Below, piece by piece: positions 37,153-46,709 of a stretch of DNA of 64,000 bases. The notes under the pieces are model-generated. The model ran no database searches. It worked only from the letters and a program-made list of their open reading frames with translations, and was not told the DNA's origin. A program made the translations under genes and the position numbers. The first letter of the stretch is position 1. Each line of letters opens with the position of its first letter. Source of the stretch: Leptospira sp. (GTDB taxonomy: Bacteria; Spirochaetota; Leptospiria; Leptospirales; Leptospiraceae); NCBI GenBank assembly GCA_027533185.1, contig JAPZTS010000004.1, forward strand, positions 62,001 through 126,000. The letters are read 5' to 3'.

Positions 37153-38273
37153 TTGTAGGTAAACCCTTTCATAATTTTAGTTGGGTTGATATTTTTTCCA
37201 TCTTTGATAACTTCGAAGTGCAAATGTGGACCAAAACAGTATCCAGTGCATCCAGATTTAGATATAACTTTTCCTGCGCTTACGTAATCCCCTTCCTTTA
37301 CATAGAGTTTGGAATTGTGAGCGTAAAGAGTCTGGTAGTTATCATCATGATTGATGATGATCGCATTTCCATAACCACCCATCCATCCAGCAAAGGCAAT
37401 CTTTCCCTTACGGGCTGAGTATACAGGTTCATAATTGGCACGTAAGTCTAGAGCCATATGGAATTTGTATTGTGGATAGGATCTTGTTCCCCAACCTGAA
37501 GTGATAACCTTAGAAGTAACTGGAATCCTCCAAATAGGACCTACTTCTGGAATTACTGCGCCCGGTAAAAAAACTTTCTGACCCGATTTTAAAAGATCAT
37601 AGTCATCAAGCTGGTTTTCCGAGTAGATATCTTCTATTTTTACTTTATAAAAATCCGCCACCTTGGCTAAAGTATCACCTTTTTTAAGTTTATAAACCAA
37701 TCCTTGTTTGTTCGGAATATTGAGAATTTGACCTGGTAGTAATATGAGATCTACATTTATATTTGAGCTACCTGCGATAGACTCAGGAGAAACCTTAAAT
37801 CGTTTTGCAATATCGGATAGGGTTTCGTTCTTTTTGACCTTGTATTGGGTAACTTTCAGTTTTTTATTTTTGTCATTGGCAGATTTGTCGAGATCGGTTG
37901 AGCGAAGTATCGCTATTTTTTTTTCCTCTGTTTCTAAAAGATATTTTTCATCTGCAAGTTTAGCTTCTTTATCTTTAGAATCGTTTTCTTCCACTTCCGA
38001 ACTGATTGGGGCAAAGTCTTTGTCGGAAAGTGTCTCTTCATATGTTTGTTTGTAGAATAATATAGAAGTGAAAAATGAAAATAAAAAAGATGAGATAAGA
38101 AGGGGAAGAATTCGGTATCGTTTTTTATTTAAATCAACTGTTCCGTGTAATACGGAACCTTGTGTTTGAAAGTTGTAGAAGTATTTGCCCGGGGAAAGTT
38201 GTATGATATTGACATTTCCCCATCGCACGACATGTTTCCCGATCGTAGACTTTTCTGGTGATCTGAGAAGCAT
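37149..38273 (-). CDS. LysM-LysM-M23 murein endopeptidase
   Basis: A 374-residue membrane-anchored peptidase. A cytoplasmic stretch of about 50 residues leads to one helix at about 53-70, then a Lys/Glu-rich linker. Two LysM repeats follow (YKVKKNETLSDIAKRF and YKLKKGDTLAKVADFY). The M23 domain (about 265-370) has all zinc ligands: HMALD, then YAHNS and GPHLHFEV. M23 enzymes encoded with bactofilins (for example Csd1 with CcmA in Helicobacter) trim peptidoglycan crosslinks and set helical shape. The unusual cytoplasmic N-terminus could be the contact to the bactofilin. Confidence 0.93.
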   Translation of the reverse strand: MLLRSPEKSTIGKHVVRWGNVNIIQLSPGKYFYNFQTQGSVLHGTVDLNKKRYRILPLLISSFLFSFFTSILFYKQTYEETLSDKDFAPISSEVEENDSKDKEAKLADEKYLLETEEKKIAILRSTDLDKSANDKNKKLKVTQYKVKKNETLSDIAKRFKVSPESIAGSSNINVDLILLPGQILNIPNKQGLVYKLKKGDTLAKVADFYKVKIEDIYSENQLDDYDLLKSGQKVFLPGAVIPEVGPIWRIPVTSKVITSGWGTRSYPQYKFHMALDLRANYEPVYSARKGKIAFAGWMGGYGNAIIINHDDNYQTLYAHNSKLYVKEGDYVSAGKVISKSGCTGYCFGPHLHFEVIKDGKNINPTKIMKGFTYK

Positions 38274-38290
38274 GTTCTAAGGAATAGGGA

Positions 38291-38695
38291 CTAATCCTTA
38301 CCTTCCAAAGATTTGATACCACCAAATGACTCTTCAACGATCTTTCGAACATCTTTCTTTTGGCCACCTGTGATCGTAATATTACCTTTTGCAACGACTC
38401 CCTTCTGAAGTTCCAAGTAAGGTGCAGTAATATCACCTAACATTCGTCCTGTGCCTTCCAATTTGACTTCATTTTCGGCTTTGATGTTACCGATGAGGGT
38501 TCCAGAAACGATCACTTCCCTGGCACTGATATTTGTTTTTACCTTTCCAGTCTCGCCGATGACAAGTGCATCTTCTGTTTTGATATCGCCTTCAAATTTT
38601 CCATCGATTCTAAGTGAACCTGCGATATAAAACTTACCTTCAAATATCGATCCAGGCCCGATAACACTATTGATGGAATCCTTACCTATTGCCAT
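38291..38695 (-). CDS. Bactofilin
   Basis: A 134-residue cytoskeletal protein that polymerises through a right-handed beta-helix. The repetitive core (about 10-110) reads GSIFEGKFYIAGSLRIDGKF, GETGKVKTNISAREVIVSG, and ENEVKLEGTGRMLGDITAPY. Short polar tails flank the core, as usual. A bactofilin has been linked to helical pitch in Leptospira biflexa (recalled, not checked). It lies 17 bases upstream of the M23 peptidase gene, the arrangement seen for shape-determining pairs in other helical bacteria. Confidence 0.95.
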   Translation of the reverse strand: MAIGKDSINSVIGPGSIFEGKFYIAGSLRIDGKFEGDIKTEDALVIGETGKVKTNISAREVIVSGTLIGNIKAENEVKLEGTGRMLGDITAPYLELQKGVVAKGNITITGGQKKDVRKIVEESFGGIKSLEGKD

Positions 38696-38754
38696 TCCGT
38701 CTCCTTTTCCCCTTCTGTGAGATTGAAAATTTTCCGCTTCTGTGACAAGCCTTT

Positions 38755-41301
38755 TTAATAGTTGATTTCCTCATCTCCACTAAAGACCGATTTTTTCTTT
38801 TTTGGGAGATTTGCGGGTTCTTTCGACTTGGAAACGACTGCTGGTTTCAGCTCTTTTTTCTTTTCGACCACTGGGGTTGGTTTAGAGGATTCCACCACAT
38901 TCCAATTGGAACCATGGTCTACACAGACATCTTTTGGAACAGTTTGGGGAATGAAGTATTCCTCGAACACGTCTCGGCACTGGGATCCAGGGAGCTTTCC
39001 TGACATCTTGCAGACGGATCGACGGGTTAGTTTGAGGTCTGTGGCCCACTCGAACTCTCGCTTGGGCTCTTTTTCCAGGGCTCTTGCCATAAATCTACCC
39101 CAAACCGGAGCTGCGAGTTTTCCACCAGTCATTCCTCGACCTAAGGAAATGGTTCCCACATCGTAGCCAAACCAGACGGAAGCTACAAGTTCTGGAGTGT
39201 ATCCTACAAACCAAGCATCTCGGAAGTTGTTTGTGGTACCTGTCTTACCAAAAGCGGGTCTTCCTAAACCAAAGGAGAGGGCTCCCCGACCTGTTCCTTC
39301 CTGCACAACATCTTTCATCATGTCTGTAATTAAAAAGGATGCTTCTGGAGACAGGACTTGTTTACGATCGGATTCTGAGAAGTCCTTTCTGTAATCCCGG
39401 ATCGTATTTCCAAATTGGTCTTCAACATACAACACAGAGATAGGATTGACTGTTTTTCCACCTGAGGCGAGGGCCGCATAGGCTCGTGTCAATTCGTACG
39501 GTGTGAGTTCAAAACTTCCTAAGGACACACTAAAATTATAAGGAATCTCTCTACCCGGAAGATTTAATACTGCTTTGAGCGTTTCCATAAGATTGGAGAG
39601 CCCAACTTGCTCGAGTACACGCACCGCCACAGAGTTTTTGGATTGCTCTAATGCTTTTCGGAGTAGGATAAAACCCGAATACTCTGAACTGTAATTCTCG
39701 GGAGCCCATTCATCTCCATCTTCCATCAAATATTGAAGGGGAGAATCAACAAACAAAGTAGCAGGTGTTACATTTTTTTCGGGATCTGGATTTTTACCTG
39801 AATAGTCCATTGCTGTTGCGTATAAAATAGGTTTGAAGGCGGACCCTGGTTGGCGGAAAGCCTGAAACGGACGAATCTGTTGGTTGTCGGAACGAAATCC
39901 AGATCCGCCTACGAGTGCCGTAATATAACCCGTGTTTGGTCTGATTGCAATCAGGGAGCCTTCCACGGGAAGTAGGTGGTCTTGCGTAGATTGGCTGGTA
40001 TAATTTTTATCGATCCAATCTCCTAAACCATCGTCTCCAACGAGTAGATTGAGAGTAGAAAAAAGGTCGCGAAGCTCTTCTTGGTAAGAAGATGAAAATG
40101 TTCTCTCGGATCTAGAAATTTTGAATTTAAAATCTGGGAGATCATACAGATCGGAAATGATTGAGTAAGAACTTCCATATAGATCATCAAAAGCATCTAC
40201 ATTACGAAATGCTCTTTGGTTGGATTCAATCGTTTGCCTTTGGAGAGCAGGTAGAAGTGATTTTTCAGCTTCTTCTTGGTGGCGGATTACAATAGTGGAA
40301 TACACCTTCAAACCGCCGTTGTAGAGTCTCTCAGATCCAATCGTACGAATTAAATTTTTCCGAACATACTCGGTGACATACGGAAATCGATTCAAACGAT
40401 CGGAAAATGCAGAATCATTTGGGGATCGATTCAAATTGATGTAGTATTCTTGTAAGTTTGCGTATTCTTTTTCCGCATCGGAAACTGAAAGTCTGCCATT
40501 TTCGATCAACTTTCGAAAGACGACCCGGACTTTGCTCATACTAGAATGCGGATTAACGATAGGACTAAAAAGGGTAGGCCTTGTTGTTAAACTGGCAAGA
40601 ATAGCAGCCTCACCCCAGCTAACATCCTTTGCCTCCTTTCGGAAGTAAAAACGTGACGCGGCACCAACACCGATGGTTCCATGCCCAAGTGGAATCTCAT
40701 TCAAGTATACTTCGAGAATTTTATCCTTGGGATACACTGCCTCAAGTAACACCGCAAGCCAAGCTTCTCTAGCCTTTCGTGCAAGTGACCTTTCGATCGT
40801 AAGATACTTAAGACGCGCAACCTGTTGTGTGATTGTCGATGCTCCTTCCTTCACTCGGCCTGCGAGAATGTTTACAACAAAGGCACGAGCAATACCTTTG
40901 AAGTCGATGCCCGAATGGCTATAAAACGAATTGTCTTCCGTGGATAAAAAACACTGTATGAGTTTGTGACGATCGTCTGAGGAGTAGGGCTTTTCTTCTT
41001 TGGGTAAAGAATCCAACTGGACGGGTATTCTTGAAAATTTGTAGTATTCGGCTATTGCTTCGTATTCACCTTTTTCGTTTAATCCATATAATGTGGATGG
41101 AATATCGTACTTGGCAGCCTCTTTCAATCGAAAAAAATCACGGACGGAGCCTGTCAGTAAAAATACATTGATCCCGCCAAGAACAATGATAGCAATCAAT
41201 GTATTTCGGAGTTTTTTTTCTCCTGTCCAGATAGTCTCTGTTACGGAGCGGAACCAGATTATAAAGTACTTTTCGAAGAGCCCAACGGGTTCTCGTTTCA
41301 T
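38755..41301 (-). CDS. Class A penicillin-binding protein (PBP1A type)
   Basis: Bifunctional peptidoglycan polymerase/crosslinker of 848 residues with one N-terminal helix (about 34-53). The GT51 transglycosylase has ALSTEDNSFYSHSGIDFKGI-like motifs (here CFLSTEDNSFYSHSGID), GASTITQQVAR and LEVYLNEIPLGHG. The transpeptidase has the catalytic serine in PGSAFKPILY, SKN, and FGKTGTTNNFRDAWF. The C-terminal tail is Lys/Pro-rich (KPTPVVEKKKELKP). It is followed, after a 59-base gap, by the bactofilin gene, consistent with a cell-wall growth and shape operon. Confidence 0.95.
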   Translation of the reverse strand: MKREPVGLFEKYFIIWFRSVTETIWTGEKKLRNTLIAIIVLGGINVFLLTGSVRDFFRLKEAAKYDIPSTLYGLNEKGEYEAIAEYYKFSRIPVQLDSLPKEEKPYSSDDRHKLIQCFLSTEDNSFYSHSGIDFKGIARAFVVNILAGRVKEGASTITQQVARLKYLTIERSLARKAREAWLAVLLEAVYPKDKILEVYLNEIPLGHGTIGVGAASRFYFRKEAKDVSWGEAAILASLTTRPTLFSPIVNPHSSMSKVRVVFRKLIENGRLSVSDAEKEYANLQEYYINLNRSPNDSAFSDRLNRFPYVTEYVRKNLIRTIGSERLYNGGLKVYSTIVIRHQEEAEKSLLPALQRQTIESNQRAFRNVDAFDDLYGSSYSIISDLYDLPDFKFKISRSERTFSSSYQEELRDLFSTLNLLVGDDGLGDWIDKNYTSQSTQDHLLPVEGSLIAIRPNTGYITALVGGSGFRSDNQQIRPFQAFRQPGSAFKPILYATAMDYSGKNPDPEKNVTPATLFVDSPLQYLMEDGDEWAPENYSSEYSGFILLRKALEQSKNSVAVRVLEQVGLSNLMETLKAVLNLPGREIPYNFSVSLGSFELTPYELTRAYAALASGGKTVNPISVLYVEDQFGNTIRDYRKDFSESDRKQVLSPEASFLITDMMKDVVQEGTGRGALSFGLGRPAFGKTGTTNNFRDAWFVGYTPELVASVWFGYDVGTISLGRGMTGGKLAAPVWGRFMARALEKEPKREFEWATDLKLTRRSVCKMSGKLPGSQCRDVFEEYFIPQTVPKDVCVDHGSNWNVVESSKPTPVVEKKKELKPAVVSKSKEPANLPKKKKSVFSGDEEINY

Positions 41302-41323
41302 TGTTTTTCCTTTTTACTTAATT

Positions 41324-42394
41324 TTATATGAGTGGTGAAAATTCTTTCATATGGTCAATTCCCTGGTATCTAAGTCCAGTGTCCAGATTGTATCCGCCAA
41401 AAGTTTCCAAAATTTTGGATCTACTTTCTGGATTGTAACTGTACTCGAAGGCACGCGTGAGAATATCTTTACTTGCAGAACTTGCCTGGTTTAGAAGTTC
41501 GATAAAACTATCTTTAAATTTTCTTTTTGGATCCGCGGGGTAGTTCCATTCCCTTTTTTCTTCGTTCATAATCTTGGGATTGATTTCTTCAATGGAAGGC
41601 AACATCAGAACACTTGCGTGCCATTTGCGGAACGTAATTGTATCCACAAAGTTCACCAAACCACGCATGAGTGAGCTACGACTGTCCAATGTGGAGGTAA
41701 ACCTATAAAACCCGATATAAGATTCATTGAGTATATCTCCCGGAATGATCTTTTTTTCCGATCCCAAATAATTTTCCTGAAATTCCTTCGGGAAGGTTTG
41801 TTTTAGAGATTGGAGCCAAAACCTCCAAAGAGTTGGGTCCATTTTATTTTTGATTCCGACGGTTCGATGCCGTATATCAATGTATTGAGGAAAATCGTAT
41901 TCCCGGGCACTCATACCCCATCTATAGTGTAACAAAAGTGTATCGAGACCAAACTCGACTCGCATATGATTTACCTGGGCTTGGTATGAAATTTTTTTGT
42001 CACTATTGTAATAATCACCAGAGATATAGAAAATGTAAGGATGCGTTTGGATATCAACAACACAGTGGCAAATGTAACCTAAGGTGAATGCAAGGAAACG
42101 GTCCCGATACAAACCTTCTTCGGTATCGTTAATTTGATCTAGAAAACTTAATATGAGTTCTGCGACATTTTTATGGTGGGCAAGATCTCCAAAGTAGGCT
42201 GCGCGTTTTGTCCGTTTCGGTTGCAAAACATGGTAAAAATAAAAAATGTCCGGTGCAACGGCTCCGAGATTTGCGTAAGAGGAAACATCGGGTCTATTTA
42301 GGAGGCTTGCAATCTTTCTTTGCGTGGCGTTTCCATGTTCCAAATGTTTTTTCACTTGGGATAGTGCTTCTAAGTGTGTGATCTTTCCTGCCAT
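41324..42394 (-). CDS. Zinc-dependent phospholipase C-like protein
   Basis: A 356-residue protein resembling the zinc-dependent phospholipase C (S1/P1-like) fold. Several histidine/aspartate pairs occur where metal ligands are expected: KITHLEAL at the N-terminus, GAVAPDIFYFYH near 43-54, YFGDLAHHKNVAEL, and FTLGYICHCVVDIQTHPY near 103-120. I see no signal peptide, which is unusual if it is a lipase. It is the upstream neighbour of the PBP gene on the same strand (22-base gap). Activity is not established. Confidence 0.75.
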   Translation of the reverse strand: MAGKITHLEALSQVKKHLEHGNATQRKIASLLNRPDVSSYANLGAVAPDIFYFYHVLQPKRTKRAAYFGDLAHHKNVAELILSFLDQINDTEEGLYRDRFLAFTLGYICHCVVDIQTHPYIFYISGDYYNSDKKISYQAQVNHMRVEFGLDTLLLHYRWGMSAREYDFPQYIDIRHRTVGIKNKMDPTLWRFWLQSLKQTFPKEFQENYLGSEKKIIPGDILNESYIGFYRFTSTLDSRSSLMRGLVNFVDTITFRKWHASVLMLPSIEEINPKIMNEEKREWNYPADPKRKFKDSFIELLNQASSASKDILTRAFEYSYNPESRSKILETFGGYNLDTGLRYQGIDHMKEFSPLI

Positions 42395-42451
42395 TTTCTA
42401 CTTTTTTGACTTTAAAGAATGGAACCTTTTGAAAGGTTTATCTTAAATACT

Positions 42452-43720
42452 ATGACATCAATCGAAAAACTAAAGTTTTTGAAAGAAGAACAGGTTCGTT
42501 CCCTGGCAAAAGAATTTGGAACCCCTTTATTTGTTTATTCCCAGTCTCAAATTGAACAAAAATGTGACGAAGCAAAGGCATTTCCGAACGCCTTTGGCGT
42601 CCAAGTCCGGTATGCCATGAAGGCGAATCCCAATTCCAACATCTTAAAAATTATGAAACAGAAAGGCATTTTAATCGATGCTTCTTCCGAACACGAAGTA
42701 AAACGCGCCTTACATTTTGGTTTTACTCCCGAAGAGATCATGCTCACCTCACAAGAGTTCCCGAAGGATTTTAAGAACATCATTTCCAGTGGTGTGAAAT
42801 TTAATGTGTGTTCTCTTCGCCAATTGCAAGCCTATGGAGAGGCCTTTCCCGGTGGTTCGATTTCCATTCGGTTCAACCCAGGTCTCGGCTCTGGGCATAC
42901 AAAAAAAACCGATGTTGGTGGCGTAACCTCATCGTTTGGGATTTGGCATGAAAAATTAAACGAAGTAAAATCCTTGGTACAAAAGTACAATTTGAATGTA
43001 GAAAAGGTTCATACCCATATCGGTTCTGGAAGTGATCCAGAAGTTTGGAAGGCGGTTGCCCACTATACCTTGGAATACGCAGAAGCATTCCCATCTGTGA
43101 CGGTCGTTAGCCTAGGCGGGGGTTACAAGGTAGGAAGGATGGAAGATGAAAAATCAACTGATTTACAGAAAATAGGTGCTCCTGTAAAAATTCTTTTTGA
43201 AGATTTTGCAAAAAAGCACAATCGCAAGTTGATTTTGGAAATTGAGCCTGGAACCTATCTTGTTGCACTTTGTGGTTCTTTGATTACTTCCGTAGATGAT
43301 AAAGTTGATACGGGACCAAAAGGATTTACCTTCTTAAAATTGGATACAGGAATGGATTCCAACACTAGGCCATCTCTTTATGGGTCAAAACATCCGCTCG
43401 TGACCGTCAAACAAAAGCCATCCGATACAAGTCCCAAAACCACAGAGTATGTAGTAGTTGGGCACTGTTGCGAGTCAGGAGATGTTTTCACCCAAAAAGA
43501 AGGTGGAGAACCGATGACTCGAGTTATGGGAGAATCCGAAATTGGAGATTATGTGGTTATGGAAGGGGTGGGGGCCTACTGTTCGAGTATGTCCACAAAA
43601 AATTATAATAGTTTTCCCGAAACTCCAGAGGTGCTTGTTTCGAATACAGGTGAGTTCAAATTAATTCGGAAAAAACAGACGATAGAAGAAATTTATAAAA
43701 ATGAAATTTTGGTTTTATAG
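42452..43720 (+). CDS. lysA: Diaminopimelate decarboxylase-like PLP enzyme
   Basis: Fold-type III decarboxylase, probably the last step of lysine synthesis. About 422 residues from the ATG at 42452 (an in-frame ATG at 42419 would add 11 residues). The PLP lysine is in VRYAMKANPNSN. Other motifs are HTHIGSGSDPEVW, VVSLGGGYKVGRM, LEIEPGTYLVA and GHCCESGDVF, the last placing the catalytic cysteine. The protein is at home in the DAP/ornithine decarboxylase superfamily. DAP specificity is the most likely reading but carboxynorspermidine or other substrates are possible. ispD starts 16 bases later. Confidence 0.85.
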   Translation: MTSIEKLKFLKEEQVRSLAKEFGTPLFVYSQSQIEQKCDEAKAFPNAFGVQVRYAMKANPNSNILKIMKQKGILIDASSEHEVKRALHFGFTPEEIMLTSQEFPKDFKNIISSGVKFNVCSLRQLQAYGEAFPGGSISIRFNPGLGSGHTKKTDVGGVTSSFGIWHEKLNEVKSLVQKYNLNVEKVHTHIGSGSDPEVWKAVAHYTLEYAEAFPSVTVVSLGGGYKVGRMEDEKSTDLQKIGAPVKILFEDFAKKHNRKLILEIEPGTYLVALCGSLITSVDDKVDTGPKGFTFLKLDTGMDSNTRPSLYGSKHPLVTVKQKPSDTSPKTTEYVVVGHCCESGDVFTQKEGGEPMTRVMGESEIGDYVVMEGVGAYCSSMSTKNYNSFPETPEVLVSNTGEFKLIRKKQTIEEIYKNEILVL

Positions 43721-43736
43721 TTTCTTTGTTTAAACG

Positions 43737-44426
43737 ATGAATCAAATCCGAGCCATACTTCTGTCAGGTGGAACGGGATCTCGAATGGGTGGGGATATTC
43801 CAAAACAATTTCTTCCCTTGCATGGTAAACCATTGCTACTGCATTCGGTCGAACGTTTTAAAAAATGGGGGGCCACAAAATCTCTAACTGTTGTTTCACA
43901 TCCCGATTGGATTTTAAAAACCGAAGATATCTTGAAAGGTATTTTAGATATCGACGATCGGATCGTTGAAGGTGGTGAGACGCGCCATCTCTCAACCTTG
44001 GCAGGAATAAACTCTTTTTCTTTTGACGAAACTGATCTAGTTTGTATACATGATGTTGCTAGACCTAATTTTCGTTTGGTGGAATTGGATCGTCTCGTGG
44101 AAGAAACAAGAATCTATGGTGCTGCTACGCTTGTTGCCCATATAACAGAAAGTTTGTTGCATTCACAAAAAGGCACAAACTACTCGGAAAAATCTTTAGA
44201 TCGGGAAGAGGTATACTCCGTGAAAACGCCACAAATGGCAAGCGGACATTTACTTAAAAAACTTTTAGAAAATCCGGTATCCCTGGATCTAGGAAAACAC
44301 CCGACAGATTTGGCTTCCTGGATCCAACCCCATAAGATTGGTTTGGTTACTTCGGACCACACAAATTTGAAGGTTACTCATCCCGGGGATATCAAACTTT
44401 TGGAAGAAATGGGATTGATCGATTGA
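43737..44426 (+). CDS. ispD: 2-C-methyl-D-erythritol 4-phosphate cytidylyltransferase
   Basis: Third enzyme of the MEP isoprenoid pathway. The 229 residues open with the nucleotide-binding ILLSGGTGSRMGGDIPKQFL. Further family segments are CIHDVARPNFR, VYSVKTPQMASGHLLKK, and LVTSDHTNLKVTHPGDIK at the C-terminus. The length is standard. It probably forms an operon with the upstream decarboxylase and converges on the PilZ gene 25 bases later. Confidence 0.93.
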   Translation: MNQIRAILLSGGTGSRMGGDIPKQFLPLHGKPLLLHSVERFKKWGATKSLTVVSHPDWILKTEDILKGILDIDDRIVEGGETRHLSTLAGINSFSFDETDLVCIHDVARPNFRLVELDRLVEETRIYGAATLVAHITESLLHSQKGTNYSEKSLDREEVYSVKTPQMASGHLLKKLLENPVSLDLGKHPTDLASWIQPHKIGLVTSDHTNLKVTHPGDIKLLEEMGLID

Positions 44427-44450
44427 TTTCTGCTTGTTCTTGGGGAGGTC

Positions 44451-45563
44451 CTATCTGCCATGAAAGATTTTAAATCTTTGTTTCCAAATCCAAATTCTGA
44501 AGAGATTTTTGTTTTCAATGGTCTCAATCTGAATTCCAAATCCCTTTGGTTTCCCATACTTGGCCGTAGGATTGGACCATTTGACAACTCCACTTACCTG
44601 GATCTCTCCACTTCGTGTAAGAATCTTTACAACGCAAAGAACACCTTGGTTTAGTACAGAATCTGTCTCGATATAAAGACCTTCCATCGAGACATTGACT
44701 AAGATACCAGAGTTAGACGTTGAAGTTTTGTCTCCAAACCTGACTTCATTTCGAACTGGATATCTCGGAGCAAAAACTCGAGTCAAAAAACTTTCGAACT
44801 GAAGTTTTTCTTCCTTTTGCGCTACTTGGAATAAAATTTGAATTCCAGCTAGCTCTGAACCATCTTCCTCTTTATCAATCCGTACGACTTGTCCGGCAAC
44901 AGAAATGGAAATGGGAGCTCGCACTTCATTCTCCAATTTTAAAAGTAGGTTCACAGGATCCCCTTCTTTTAAAAAATGATGTGGTGTCAGTGGAATTAGG
45001 ATTCCAGATTCCGAAACATTGATTGTTTGAGTATCACCCTCCGTTTCGCCATCTTTGTTAGTCCAGTGGACAGGAATAGGATGAGTCTCTCGATACTGAC
45101 CTCTCCAACCCCGTGTTTCTGGACTGAGATAGGGTGCAGAAACTTCCCTTCGTAAAAAATAGAAGATAACTCCAAGAAAAAAGATCGTAATACCGCTGTT
45201 CCAAAGTATATCCGCAGTTTGGATGCGCATTCCCGCTACAAAAATTTTCTTTCCAATGCTAACCCAAACAATCATCCATACATTATAAGTTACTAATATG
45301 AATCCAAAACAAAGGAAAAGAAAGTATCCAAATTTTTTCTTAGCAAGCAGTCCATAAGCGATCAGTAAACTGATACCGGATAGAATGTATTGCAGTGTAG
45401 TCAAACGAGAAAAGACTGCCGAAATATTTTGTTGTCTTAGGTCGTAAATGGCTGCAGTTCCGTAAAAATTCAAAATCGGAATCACAAGAAATAGAATCGC
45501 TACAAAGAGTACGGGGAGTGGGTAATGGAAAAGGCGAACTGTCACGGAAAGATTTCCTTCCAA
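44451..45563 (-). CDS. Membrane protein with two PilZ domains
   Basis: A 370-residue protein with four N-terminal helices (about 14-36, 55-70, 76-100, 120-142). Two cytoplasmic PilZ-type domains follow. The first (about 150-250) carries RGQYR ... NVSESGILI. The second (about 260-360) carries RYPVR ... NVSMEGLYI. Both match the RxxxR ... (D/N)xSxxG c-di-GMP binding pattern. The architecture suggests a membrane-anchored c-di-GMP effector. It stands alone, upstream of ispD's end and downstream of the cNMP-binding pair on the same strand. Confidence 0.85.
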   Translation of the reverse strand: MEGNLSVTVRLFHYPLPVLFVAILFLVIPILNFYGTAAIYDLRQQNISAVFSRLTTLQYILSGISLLIAYGLLAKKKFGYFLFLCFGFILVTYNVWMIVWVSIGKKIFVAGMRIQTADILWNSGITIFFLGVIFYFLRREVSAPYLSPETRGWRGQYRETHPIPVHWTNKDGETEGDTQTINVSESGILIPLTPHHFLKEGDPVNLLLKLENEVRAPISISVAGQVVRIDKEEDGSELAGIQILFQVAQKEEKLQFESFLTRVFAPRYPVRNEVRFGDKTSTSNSGILVNVSMEGLYIETDSVLNQGVLCVVKILTRSGEIQVSGVVKWSNPTAKYGKPKGFGIQIETIENKNLFRIWIWKQRFKIFHGR

Positions 45564-45599
45564 AAAATTAGACTAGTCAACATCTTTTTGGTGGATCCG

Positions 45600-46163
45600 T
45601 TACATTGTAGGAGGAATGAAGCCAGTATTTTCTTCCTCTTCCGTCTCTGGTTCTGTAGGTGTTACCTCTTCACCTGCTAAATTTCCTTCAGCATCTACTT
45701 GGGGTAGATTGGCAAGCAATGGATCCCGTGGAGGTTCCGGAATTCCATTGATCAACGTATGGAGAAATTTTTGTTTTTCTGTGATGCTGTCTTCTACCGC
45801 CGTCAATCGTTTGATCACTGTGTGGAGAAGTACGCTTAAAAATTCGGGACTGTCCTTTCCCATATTGATAAAAATATCTTTAGTGATGATACCAACCTTC
45901 GTATCATCGGCTGTCGCAATCACTGTTGCTGCCCTAGGGCTTGGGAATACTAAGGCTAATTCTCCAAAGAATTCTCCTGGACCCATAAGTCTAATGAATT
46001 GATTTTCTCCAGATGCCTTTTTTCTATACACTTCGACAAGACCAGAGAAGATAAAGTACATCTTTCCATTACTTTCGTCACCTTCAGTGAAGACAACAGC
46101 ATCCTTTTTAAAGTGCATCAATTGAACGGATGTTAGGTATTTTTTTAGGTGTTCTACACTCAT
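45600..46163 (-). CDS. Cyclic nucleotide-binding domain protein (second of pair)
   Basis: A 187-residue protein with one cNMP-binding domain (about 10-125). The phosphate-binding cassette region is FIRLMGPGEFFGELALVFPSPRAATVIA, close to the canonical GE(L/I)(A/S)L...RxAT. A helical segment and a Pro/Glu-rich acidic tail follow (EVTPTEPETEEEE). It has no DNA-binding domain, so it is not a CRP-type regulator. Its start overlaps the upstream paralogue by 4 bases. Confidence 0.88.
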   Translation of the reverse strand: MSVEHLKKYLTSVQLMHFKKDAVVFTEGDESNGKMYFIFSGLVEVYRKKASGENQFIRLMGPGEFFGELALVFPSPRAATVIATADDTKVGIITKDIFINMGKDSPEFLSVLLHTVIKRLTAVEDSITEKQKFLHTLINGIPEPPRDPLLANLPQVDAEGNLAGEEVTPTEPETEEEENTGFIPPTM

Positions 46164-46585
46164 TCTGAAGTCTCTTTTTTTTGGATTTCTTCAACCAATT
46201 TTTCAATTTCCGTCAACCTGGCTTCTGCTCTATGCAGTTTTTCAACAGTGCTTTTCAGCAGATGAAATAAAAAATGCGCATTGATTCTTGCCAATTTTTC
46301 AAACTGTTCTTCCCTAAGGATTCCGACTCTTGCATTTACGGAAACTACACTGACAGTCATGGCACGTGGTCTGCGAGTTAAGAGAGATAGTTCCCCAAAA
46401 AATTCACCAGGTCCCAGTCCTCTAATGATTTCTTGAGTTCCATCAGGTAGTTTTTTTGTGACTGCAAACATACCTTGCATGATGCAATACATACTGCCAT
46501 CATGGGGTTCCCCTTCTTTAAAAATAATATCTCCTCTCACGTAAACCTGGGTGGAGATATTCTGCATATATTCTAAGATATTCAT
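46160..46585 (-). CDS. Cyclic nucleotide-binding domain protein (first of pair)
   Basis: A paralogue of the next gene, about 141 residues from the ATG at 46585; an upstream TTG at 46645 would add 20 residues. The cassette reads GLGPGEFFGELSLLTRRPRAMTVSV. A C-terminal amphipathic helix (FHLLKSTVEKLHRAEARLTEI) suggests dimerisation. There is no effector domain. The two genes overlap by 4 bases, so equimolar expression and a heterodimer are plausible. tRNA-Leu lies upstream in the opposite orientation. Confidence 0.85.
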   Translation of the reverse strand: MNILEYMQNISTQVYVRGDIIFKEGEPHDGSMYCIMQGMFAVTKKLPDGTQEIIRGLGPGEFFGELSLLTRRPRAMTVSVVSVNARVGILREEQFEKLARINAHFLFHLLKSTVEKLHRAEARLTEIEKLVEEIQKKETSE

Positions 46586-46709
46586 AGTTTGCGTTTTGTA
46601 CCAATCGTTCCACCCAAGTTTATAAAAATCCGTAAATCCTTGCAAGAGTTTCCTAAAATCTCAGTAGACATTTCCACCCCATTCAAAATCCTGTTGAAAC
46701 AACCACATT

